From positions 43,372,437-43,436,436 of the forward strand of contig OX375873.1 in the NCBI GenBank assembly GCA_947359465.1: 64,000 bases of DNA, in the 5' to 3' direction. Of this stretch, positions 1 to 10,700 are shown piece by piece. Every line of letters starts with the position of its first letter. Positions within the stretch are counted from its first letter, which is position 1. The notes under the pieces are model-generated. The model searched no databases, was not told the DNA's origin, and saw only the letters and a list, made by a program, of their open reading frames with translations. The translations under genes were made by a program, and so were the position numbers. This stretch comes from Metellina segmentata. Its lineage: Eukaryota; Arthropoda; Arachnida; Araneae; Tetragnathidae.

Positions 1-1547
1 GAATACTTTATGGTGGTGTTTCGTGTGATGAAAAGAAACACAATTTATTAAAATAAGAAATATTTTAAACAGAAAACAAAATAAAATAGCGACATAAAAC
101 AAAATAAAATATATAAGGAAAAAGTTGTTCTAAAAATATTAATTTGTGATTCCTTTACATCTCTTAATCTCGCAGTCGCCACAAGTTACAACTAAAAAGT
201 GCACAAAATTTAGAAATGCGAAATTAATTCAGAGCGAAAGAAACACGAGTTTCCGTTTTATTCCCGTTCGTTGAAAAATATCGTTTGTCCCAAATATTCG
301 GAAATCGTTTACATTGCGCAAAGAAAAAAAAACCTCGAAATAAATGAAGTATCAGAGTTAAAATTCCATAAAAAAAAAATAATGTTTTGAAAAATAATTT
401 TTTTTTTTAGCAGTACCGGTAAAGCAAAACAAAGTAATCGTTTTACTCAGTGTACATTTCACGTTTTCCAAAACTACCTAATTATGGTTGACTTAAGTAT
501 ACTTACTCATTTGTTTTAGCATGAAACTCATCTAAATATAACAATAAAGAAATTATGTTTAATATTGCATTCACTGAACTAATAGATAGGTAATCTATAT
601 AAATAAGAATGGAGTGTTTGTTTGTACATTCAATATTTTCGACCCATTTCAAGTTTTCTATCCGTTTTGGACCCTTCTGATGCCGAATCCGCCTTTTTTT
701 CGTTTGGTGTCTGTCTGTCTGTCTGTATGTTGTGCCCTATACACGTCCACGCGGTTTAAGATATTATCATGAAAATTTGCATACAGTGAGTACTTATCTT
801 CATTTAGTGAGTGGTATTGGTTGCGAAAGTCTGTCTGTCCGTCTTTCTGTTCTATGCTCGATTTTGTGTTTGTGTGTTTGTGTAGACATCACATGAATTG
901 TATTCCAGATATTTGATTGCTTTGTATTTTATTTTATACATTATCTATTAATTTAGTGAACGCAATATTAAACATTTCTTTATTGTTATATTTAGTTGAG
1001 TTTCATGCTAAAACACCTGAGTAAGTATACTTAAATCAACCATAATTTGGTAGTTTTGGAAAAATTGGAATGTCTATTGAATATTACGATTACTTTGATT
1101 GCTTTACCAGTACTGCTGAAAAAGTAATTATTCTTCAATTTTTTTATTTTTTATTTTTTTTTATGGAATTTCATCTCTGTTACTTCATTTATTTCGAGTC
1201 TTATTTTTATTCTTTGCGCAATGAAAACGATTTCCGAATATTTGGGACAGACGATATTTTTCAATGAAACGAGAATGAACAAGATCGCGCGAGCAGTGAT
1301 ATTTTTTCTGGTTTTTTCGCTCTGAATTAATTTCACATTTCTAAATTTTGTATACTTTTAGTTGTAAGTTGTGGCAACTGTGCGAGATCAAGAGATAAAA
1401 TTGAATCACAAATTAATATCTTTAGAACAATTTTTTGCGACATCTTTTATTTTGTTTTACTTCGCTGTTTCCAGTTTTAAATATTTATTATTTTAATAAA
1501 TGTGTTTTCCTTCTCATCACACGCAACAGCACCACAAAGTATTAGAC
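1..1547. repeat. Long inverted repeat (1.5 kb palindrome)
   Basis: The first 580 bases or so are repeated, inverted and diverged, at about 962-1547. Examples are TTATGGTTGACTTAAGTATA near 482 against its reverse complement near 1025-1045, and TTTATTAAAATAA near 45 against the complement near 1490. The spacer (about 596-896) holds a separate interspersed repeat. The left arm may begin before the window. It looks like a foldback/TIR element or an inverted duplication; no coding capacity is visible. Confidence 0.85.
596..896 (+). repeat. Interspersed repeat with GACAGACA-type motif, plus copy
   Basis: The block runs from ATAAATAAGAATGGAGTGTTT to TTGTGTTTGTGTAGACATCA. It contains a TCTG-rich stretch (CTGTCTGTCTGTCTG) and occurs inverted at 2258-2568. 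Ends of this type are common in non-autonomous Helitron-like families of arthropods; that assignment is tentative. Confidence 0.65.
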
Positions 1548-1599
1548 TTAAAAATGTTAGGTAAGTCAGTATAAATTTTCAGTAAATTTTAAGTGTAGT

Positions 1600-1743
1600 T
1601 ATGCCATTATTGAAAGAGTAATGCCGTTATTTAAAGAATAAAGCCGTTATTTAAAGAATAATGCCGTTATTTAAAGAATAATGCCGTTATTTAAAGAATG
1701 ATGCCGTTATTTAAAGAATAATGCCGTTATTGAAAGAATAATA
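1600..1743 (+). repeat. 20-bp tandem repeat, about seven units
   Basis: The unit ATGCCGTTATTTAAAGAATA is repeated with few changes. There is no coding signal. Confidence 0.92.
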
Positions 1744-1984
1744 ATGTTTATTAATCCAAACTGGAACTTTTTCCAAAATTAAAAAATTTGTTGTAATAAT
1801 GACAGGAGAAGATTGCAAAATTTCACAATGTCGCATACCGGAGGCAAGAGTAGCACAAGTAAAAAAATATTGTTTTGTTGACTATGAGTGCGAGAGCACT
1901 CGCCGTAAATCGTAATTTTAATTAATTGAGTTGAACATGAAAAGAACTTAAGAAAGGGAATTCCAAATCTTCCTATAAATCGTC

Positions 1985-2257
1985 TTTTATAGTAGTAACC
2001 TTAGTATCACCTTTCGTCATTTTGTAGCTTTGTCATACAGCAATTGTAAGATGTATGTGAAATGTATTACATGAATGGATATGCATGTGTAGGATTTGTG
2101 TTCAAAGTAAGTTGTAGAAAATATAAAGATGGCGAAAGATGTTAAAATAAATTTTTATTCTACAAAAAACGTAAGTCATTGTATAATTTGATTATCTCTT
2201 TAATCTAAAGTAAACCAATTCAAACCGAGTAAGGTCGGGTATTTTGCTAGTCTGTAA
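1985..2257 (-). repeat. Interspersed repeat related to 24000-24280
   Basis: This stretch (CACCTTTCGTCATTTTGTAG, then GAGTAAGGTCGGGTATTTTG) is the diverged reverse complement of 24003-24275, including the CCGAG..CTCGG end. Related ends occur near 8710, 24355, 45625 and 45830. Confidence 0.6.
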
Positions 2258-2568
2258 TAAAATTCATGTGTGATGTCTACACAAACACAAAATCGAACAT
2301 AGAACGGAAAGACGGACTGACAGACTTTCGCAACCAATTTCGCTCACTAAATGAAGATAAGTACTCACTGTATGCAAATTTTCATGAAAATATATTAAAC
2401 CTCGTGGACGTGTATAGGGAACATACATAGAGACAGACAGACAGACACCAAACGCGCAAAAGGTGGATTTGGCATCAGAATGGTCCAAAACGGATAAAAA
2501 ACTTGAAATGGTTCGAAAATATTCAATGTACAAACAAACACTCCATTCTTATTTACATAGATTCTTAC
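2258..2568 (-). repeat. Interspersed repeat, inverted copy of 596-896
   Basis: It reads as the reverse complement of the 596-896 block, about 85-90% similar by eye, with the GACAGACAGACAGACA tract. It abuts the repeat at 1985-2257, so the two may be parts of one longer element. Confidence 0.7.
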
Positions 2569-3838
2569 ACGAATCTAAATTATCATTGGTTATCTATTTG
2601 ATCTCCTTATGAGACGTTTTAACATGGAGCTCAGTATGCACTAGAGATTAAACTTCCTAGTATACGGTGATGCGTTTTAGTAATACGTACGATTTTCGTA
2701 CAATATACTAAATCTAGTATGTATTTAAATAGTTGTGGTTTGCATAACGAAGTAATGAACAAAGAGAACAAGGAGTGAACAACCGAAAAAAAAGGCATAC
2801 AAAGTTCTGACCTAAAAAAGAGAGTGAAAAAAGATCCGAGCGGAAAAAGAGAACATGTCCTCTTTAAAAGAAATGTTCTGGCAACTTTAGATTAGAGGGA
2901 ATATAATAGAGTGTACAGAAATAATGTCTGCTTTCAATGGTCAGAAATCTAAACTACGGGCAATACTTTTAGTGTCATGGTAAAAATCATCATAATGTCG
3001 ATTTTCATAAAAATAATTGCATTGGAATAATGTTGCTTTAAATTCTGAAACTATTTAAAATTTTAATGAAAGAAGAAACTTTATTAATTCGTTCACTGTA
3101 TTATACTTCCTTTTAGGGTTCTAAAAATTTTTGGATTAATATTTCGGTGCATAAGCTGTACCATACTAAACTGAAATCAGTAGAATTCCAGGTTTAACAA
3201 AATCTATTGTTCTCAACTTTTACATTGTCTCGGCTACACTTTCATGACCTATTAGATTTCATTCGAATTTTTGGTTTACTGCACTTGTGACCTGTGTATC
3301 CTATAACCTAAGAAGGAATAGTTCATATCTTTTAAATTATATATTTAGAACGATTTAAATATTTATAAAGTTGATTAGAACATTTCGGTGAAGTGTGAAA
3401 CACACCAAGTCAAAAACCATAGTTCTGAGAAAACGAAGCAGAAAAATTCTACTCACTAGCTAAACTGTATTTCTCAAGAAGAAATCTAACCTTAATGCAT
3501 AGAAAAAGATGACTTAATAAACCAGTGTGAGGATCATCCCAGTCTGGTCTAGAAAAGCTACAAAAATCCATATCTTGAAAAGTTTGACGGAATATTTCAC
3601 TTGAAAAAAGAGGACATAAAAAGATTCAATTTAAAAAAGATCCGAGCGGGAAAAGAGGACATGTTCTCTTTAAAAGAAATGTTCTGGCAACCTTACAACC
3701 ATCCCCAAAACCAGTGTTCGATTAGAAGGAAATTTAGACAGCTTCGTGTACATGATGATATAAAGAAATGAACACATTATCATATCTATTATTGTACAAT
3801 ACATTACAAAGGTCATGAATTAGTAAGTAGTAAAGACC
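2569..3838. other. AT-rich intergenic DNA with a 70-bp direct repeat
   Basis: No gene recognised. A block containing AAAAAAGATCCGAGCGGAAA and AAAAGAAATGTTCTGGCAAC occurs at about 2815-2886 and again, slightly changed, at about 3628-3697. It probably represents two fragments of one dispersed repeat. Confidence 0.5.
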
Positions 3839-4390
3839 TCTGTGTTGGTGATACATGCCGATATATGGTATGGTATTGAGTCAAATAAAGTTGTTATGCT
3901 ATCTTATGGCAAATTATGGTAAGCATTAGGCAGCTGATACTCCAAATCTCTTATATCCCAGGTGTGCAATTGACAAACCTTGCCTTATTATGTTACCATC
4001 CCAGACGTGTTGACAGGGAAACAGATCTGAGGATCTCTCTACCCAAGGAAATATTTCAACACCTCGAAAGTTTTCCTGGGAGGCGGTCCGTGTGTGACCG
4101 GGCGTTATTCTGCTGTTAAATAGCTCAATAATTAATTGCCGATTTTCAAATCCTGGTGTTGAAAGACTTTTAAAAAAAGTTTTGTTTCTTCAAAATAAAC
4201 TACTTTTGTCACGTAAACTGTGCATAGACCTGAAGTTTTTGAATCCCCTTATTAATTTCATTCATCCCAAAATGCTCTATGAACCTCTCTGGCGTTGATA
4301 CATGCCGATCTATAGTGTGGTATTGTGTCAAATTTAGTTCTTATGCTATCCTATGGAAATTTATGACAAGCATTAGGCAGCTGCTGTTAG
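3839..4390 (+). repeat. 100-bp direct repeat pair
   Basis: The block with TTGATACATGCCGAT and GCATTAGGCAGCTG is present at about 3845-3932 and about 4292-4383. The second copy ends about 60 nt past the predicted poly(A) signal of gene A. Confidence 0.6.
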
Positions 4391-4445
4391 TGTCTTAGAT
4401 AGTTGAGAAACATTAAGAGAACAGAAACTTATGTACAACAGATGT

Positions 4446-4451
4446 TTTATT
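4446..4451 (-). promoter_or_regulatory. Poly(A) signal of gene A
   Basis: AATAAA on the minus strand lies 34 nt past the TGA, giving a short 3' UTR similar to that predicted for gene B. Confidence 0.5.
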
Positions 4452-4484
4452 TTTCTGTATGAAGAAAGTGGTCCTTCAAAACAT

Positions 4485-4720
4485 TCAAAGGTATTTATCG
4501 CACTGGTACAAAGCATTGATCCGGTAAATATCACTGTCGCTTGGAAAGTTCTTTTCGCCAACATCCAACAACTTAATTCCTTTCTTTTTCGATTTCATGG
4601 TCTTCGAGCGGCCGTCTCTGGAAAATGTCTTTTCGCCATAAAGCATGAGGGAATCGTAGTCGAATTTATTGATGAGTCGATTGTTCGTCGGAAGGTATTT
4701 CTGGAACTGATCCACTGCAT
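4485..4720 (-). CDS. Gene A exon 6: Met-turn and C-terminal subdomain
   Basis: The acceptor GATCCTTTAG precedes [16 protein letters not shown]; the exon then carries [12 protein letters not shown] (Met-turn) and ends [14 protein letters not shown]. It is 236 nt and enters in phase 1. Confidence 0.92.
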
Positions 4721-7700
4721 CTAAAGGATCGTTAACGCAAATTAGACACTTATTTACATACAAACGTGCGAATGTTTATGTTAAGTGTTCAGAGCATTTT
4801 ATATGATACATTGATTTTTTTTTTGTTGCTATAAAGGGTTATTTAGTGTAAACAAACAAACCATATGGTCAGGTATGATTTGTCGTCTGCTGTCCGAATT
4901 CTCTCGCATGATACATATCGGGGTTACCTTAAAATGTAGTTTATCACCGCTTTGGAACGATGTTTGGTGTTTATCTTATTGGTGTTGACCAATGATCTAT
5001 CGTATATCAATTATGAATATATTCTTTGGAATCTTATTGATGAAGTGCTGAAAGGATATTAGATAAACAAATCAACTGTCGTCACATTCAAAATTTGTAA
5101 AGTATAGGACCCATATCGCTGCATAAGCGCTATCATCACTTGAATGTAGCTTAGCAGGAAAAAAAATGTATTCACAAATTATTGACAAGTGTCAATGGTA
5201 CCGTGTATTTGAATCTAACTAAATGATGTAATTGAAGTGAGGCTAAACTCAAGGACATGGTACCATCGTCTTAATATAGGTAAACCTGCAAAACAACAAC
5301 ATATGAGTATTTCGGTTAGTTTAAGTAAACCCAATAAAGATAAGGTCTAAAAGTCAAATGTTGAAGAGAATACTTGACATCTACGTATGTATATTTTTGT
5401 ATATCTTCCCTTAATATTTGGAAGTAAATACTAACCAGGTTCTATATTTTGCCAATATATGATGATATACTCATCTCTGTCTGATCTGTTCTGTTCATGA
5501 TCGAATCCAATCGCATGCATCAATTCATGGATAATAGTTCCAGTCGAGTCGCATCCAACTCCAAATGAAACAGGCTGAGCAAATCCTGTACGACCCCAAT
5601 GAGAATAACAGCTGTGGAAGGAAAAATTCGGAATTAACGTATGGTAAACTGTTGTTCTCTTCACTGCGAATGGGACGAACAAAACAAAATGATATTGTAA
5701 GTTATTTTAATTGTCAATGTTCAATTATTTAATAGGTAATTACTATAGACATGGAATCATTAATCTTTTTTTCAGTAAACCAATAACTATGAAAACTACC
5801 ATAATCAATCCCAAAAGATTTTTCTCAACGACTTATTAAAAATGATATTTATGGATATACGCTTTGTTAAGTTTAAAACCCATTCAAGTTGGTTATTATC
5901 TACAAAGTTGCACTTTGAAGTGCACAAACCGTATATAATCTTACTTACCCATCTCCTGAAAATATGCTGAGATAGTCCCGTTCTTTATTGAGTCTAGGTT
6001 TGAATTTAATACAAGTTCTGTCCATAATGTACTTCATCCCTGCTTCAATTTCACTCTTTATGTCATCTAATAATGAATAGGTATGTTAAGTTCTTCAATT
6101 AAACATGCATCGGAAGATATAAAATTGCTGTTAGAAAATTCTAGTTTTGTTACATTGCATTTAGAAATAACAAGATAGTTTGATTCTGAGAAGGGTGATA
6201 TTTAGGAACAATTGGAACTATTTACCAAGGCCTTTATCGAGTTTGTAAGGGATGACACCTTCTGGCCACCTTTGAGAATCTTTAGGAATGGCATTGCGGT
6301 CCTAAAGTAAAGAAAAAGAGTATATAAAAAATTTGCTTGCGCAAATATCAACGTAACTACTTGTGAAATAACGTATGCTTTGCTCTGTTGCTTTTTTAAG
6401 CATTCCTTTCTGGGAATATTTACAAAAGCAGTTTAACCTTTTGGACTTAATTTTTTTTAAGTGTACTTGATAAACCTATTCAGAGGGCCGTATTTTATTT
6501 GCAGATTAGATTCACCTATTCGGAGGGTTAAACCTATTTGAGGCAGCGGGCCTTCTAAACTTATCCGGAGGGCTGTATGGTCTGCGGGTCAGGTACACCT
6601 ATTTAAGTTTGAAGGCCTGATAAAAATATCCGCATTTGTCGCATCTTGTCTGAGAAGTGGGTAACCTGTTCAGGGAGCCGTATCTGATCCACAAACTGGG
6701 TAAGTCTTTCTGGAGTGTATTTGATATTTGACATAATAAACATTTCACTACAACACTTTATATGTAAGAGTCTTCGTGGATGCCAACTGCCCCAACCAGG
6801 ACAACAGCTCTTTCGTAAACAGTTAATACTCGTAATATTTCAAAACAAAACCAATCTTCAGTGTTTGCGCAATTGCAATTGACATTTTCTACCTCATCAC
6901 TCAAAAAGGAACTGATTAAACAAAAACAAAATTTAAATGCTAGTGTTTGAATTAAAAAAAAAATTGAATTTGACTCATACTTAATAATTTTTTAATTCAC
7001 AGGTGTTAAATCTCTATATTGTAAAGGGCGCTGTGTGAGCGCGGGGAGTGTTGTCTCCCACATACTGGAGAGGGCGCTGTGTGAGCGCGTGGATGCCACT
7101 GAGGACTAGCGCGTCTTTTTAGTAATGGCTCTTCGTTACGTGGACGATTCTATTTAGGACCGTAGGGAGGTCGGTAGATATTAAACTCGTGATAAGTGAA
7201 TCGATTCTTCAGTTTGATTCTTTCGTAACTTGTTTTGATCATTTGATCTACAGTGAGCTATGATTATTTACTTGTCTGGTAGTCTTTTTTTGTGTGTCTT
7301 CTATGATTTTTTGAAGCAGATTGATGGAATGTATGATTGATGGAAGGGTACTTATACTTTAAAGAGCTTCTTTTCGTGAAGCAACGATGGCCTAATGGCT
7401 AAAGTCACCCACCTTCAGATTAGCGTCGGCAGCGGAGGATGACTTCCCGAGTTCGAACCCAGCTAGCGGAAAAATTTTTAGATCCTCCAAATTATTTAAA
7501 AAAAATATTCCAATTTAATTCCTTTTCATTCAAATTTACTTTTCCTAATTTTTAATACCCTTTTCAAATTTTTCCAAGCTTCCGTTGATTTTACATAAAT
7601 AATCTAAGAACCACTCCTGAACTCACTACCAGCTGATATTTTCCCGCCCCTCTGCCGTCCCCTTTGCTTTAGGATGATGGTGTCGTATCCACCGCTGGCT

Positions 7701-10700
7701 TAGGACCATTCTGATGTAACAAAAAGCATACATAAAACACTAACTTATATAATTATTAACTTATATAATAAAAGGATACAATTTTCGGCTCCCACCTCTA
7801 CCCACCCATAGCCATGGATCTGAAAAGAAAAGAAGAAAGCAGAAAGGAAGAGATAAATCGCCAACAACTATAAACCTTGATGACATACGTATCTAGGTCA
7901 TGTGATCCGATTAGCCGATCAAGTTGGACTTGCGTAAAGTACTAACATGGGATTGAGGCGCCTGTCCTCCCCACGGTCCTAAATAGAATCGTCCACGTAA
8001 CGAAGAGCCATTACTAGAAAGACGCGCTAGTGTGGGTGCCATTGAGGCTTGAGAGACGGAGGAGAGAGGTACTCTCCTAGAGCTTAAGAACGCGCGGCTT
8101 CCTTAGCCCTAATTTGTACTAGGCTTCCTTAGCCTAGATGAGAGTGGTCGATCCAATACGTTGTTAAGTTTACTATTAATAAAGGTTGTTTTTGTTACAA
8201 CGAGTTGCATAAATTCTGATACAGTCCACTACTATAGAGCTATCGGACCAGTTCAACAGGTTCACGTTAAACATTTTCACAAACGCATCACCATACGGTA
8301 GGTATGTTTGTACTCTCTTCAAAATTGCCCAACACGGTCTCTATTTTTTTCAGTGGATATCATCCCACGTTGGTTTATTTGGAAATGAGATGGCTGATTT
8401 GCCTGCTAAGGAGATTTGCGAGCAAATCGGCCCAGGAAAGCGAAAATATACTCCTTCCTCAAATAAAAAAAAACACGAAACAAGATATGTCCTTCCAACT
8501 ATATTCCTACTACAATATTATGTCCAAGTATATTCTTGGATACCCACAAAGCGCCCTGTTATTGCATTTTAAACGTTCAAAAATGCACTAGCCTGACTCT
8601 GACAAGATTGAGAAATAGGTATACAAGATATGCGATTTTCGGGAGAATAATTAAGAACTTTCCAACTTGTCCATGCTCCACAACCATTGCGACTCCTTCT
8701 TATATAAAAGACAAGCAGAATTACCCGGCTTTGCCCGGGTTGAATTAATTATATGTTGATTGAAAATAAGCGGAAAATAATTTTTTTATATTATTTTAAC
8801 TTCTCTATCGCTTTTACAATTTACTTCGTACGTAAATATGCAAACATGATGTATTCATCCATATAACCCATTTCATATTCGTCGCACTTCTGCTGAAGGT
8901 TTTTTTCTCCTAAAGTGACTACTATAGAAGTTGATTTTGAGTTTTCGAGTGATTAAAAATATCCCCTTGCATTCATTTTCAGTAAAAATGACGAATTTTT
9001 GGCGGATAGTTTTGCACTTAGTTTTTCTATGAATATGTTCTACTTGTGACATTCTTACATGTAGTATGCGATAATTTCGAATTTCATCATTAATATGAGA
9101 GGATGGTAAATTAAATTGTTGCCGCATTCGTGACTACTTTAGTTTGAAGCAAACGCATTTTTTCTTGAAAAATTCCACTCAGCGGTAGGTGGAATAAAGG
9201 AGCTTCTGTTATTCTTGTTCAATAAGTAATAAGACTAATTTTGTAGTCGCGAAACCACTCATCGCAATGTTGGTTTCTGTGAAATAAAGAAATGTTGCTG
9301 GTCTGTTCTAATAAAAATAGTCTATAGATGATGTATACGAGCTCATGTGCCAGAGTGTCACGTGACTAAACACAAACTTGTTTCAACGCACCTCCGAGCC
9401 TTTGAACAGTGTTATGCGATTAAATGTTCGTTTGCAAAAATCGGCATCGGACACTTTTAGCACGATACGTGAGGCTTTTCACGATGAAGTTATGTCGAGG
9501 CAAGTGTTTTTCGATGGCATAAAACTTTTTGGAAGAAAGGCAAAATGTGGAAAATCTTGAATGTGAGTGAAGATCTTCAACGTCCATCACAGAGACAGTA
9601 GCTCCTGTGTTGATCACTGTTTCTGTGATGGACATGGAAAATCTTCTCTCACATTCAAGATCTGAAAATTAAATTGTTACGGCATTCGTGAAGAATTAAG
9701 TTTGAAGCAAACGCACTTTTTCTTGTACATTCCATTCAGCGGTATATGGACTAATGAAGCTTGTGTTTAAAATAAATGACATCAGTGTTGACAAATTAAA
9801 CTCAATCGATTACAATTTTTTAACAAACAAAAGGTTGATTTTACAACTCTTTTATAAAAAGAAAATCACTGCTTTCAACAAATGATTCAGTTGCGTAAGA
9901 AAAGCTTCAATATATAGTGTAAGAAAACTCGACCTTCTGTCCACTTAAGACAAAATTTTAAATGTTAAAAATTACTAATTGTTATATTATTCCAAGATCA
10001 ACGTGTTTAAAATATCCTTTTCTCCAACAGACATTCAGTTTTAAATCGAACCCTTATGACACTTTTTTAAATTCAGAGATTAGGTTTCTAAATGGAAAGC
10101 ATGTACCTATTTAGAATGTTAGATGTAGTTACTTGACTATGGAGTACAGATTTCAATAACAACCATGAAACACGAAAAACAAATGCAAATTTAATTTATT
10201 TTAATAGACTTTTAATGAAAAGCTCGTGTGTTGACCTCGGAACTTTTCCTTTAGGAATGATCCTGTGCCAACAGCTCGTCATGGTGCTCCAATAAATTGA
10301 ACTACCTACTTGTACACTCAAAAGAAATGCTCCAAATAAATTTTTTCATTAAAAGACACGCGTTTATTAATATCATACTTGTAACAATATCGTACATGTA
10401 CAAAGTTGTCCAGATAATAAATACCGTTTGCACATATCTCCCGCGCATCTGACAGCACGAAGGTTGAGCATGTGTATTTACATTCTTCAACTCGAGAACG
10501 AATCAGCCTAGCCATTTTGTTTGTTTACGTTAACGTTTGAAGTCATTATTTGCCGGTAATCATTTTTAAAACAATCGATTGGCCCGCCAGCGGTGAAATA
10601 AGAGCCGTTATCAAGTTTTTTAATGCGAAACCTTGTGAAATTTATCATCAGATAAATGAAACTTACGGATAGAACGCGATGAGTGAAGGTATAGAGTGAA

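Larger units (their letters stand above)
7018..8222 (+). mobile_element. Possible solo LTR carrying a nested TIR element
   Basis: It begins TGTAAAGGGCGCTGTGTGAG. A block with that G+C-rich motif is repeated 47 bp later (AGGGCGCTGTGTGAGCGCG at 7025 and 7072). After the nested element at 7105-8031 it continues through promoter-like and AATAAA-containing sequence (about 8176) and ends near TGATACA. The TG...CA ends and poly(A) signal suggest an LTR, but I see no clean target duplication or neighbouring gag/pol. Confidence 0.35.
9095..9775 (+). repeat. 110-bp direct repeats flanking a mariner fragment
   Basis: The block AGTTTGAAGCAAACGCA...CAGCGGTA is present at about 9105-9215 and about 9664-9775. 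Between them is a mariner N-terminal relic. Confidence 0.6.

Noticed and set aside
4431..4724. 97-residue plus-strand frame
   Set aside because: It is antisense to gene A exon 6, which has clear astacin motifs and splice sites.
7380..7475. Possible functional tRNA gene
   Set aside because: A- and B-box-like sequences are present but the acceptor and anticodon arms do not pair; it fits a SINE head.
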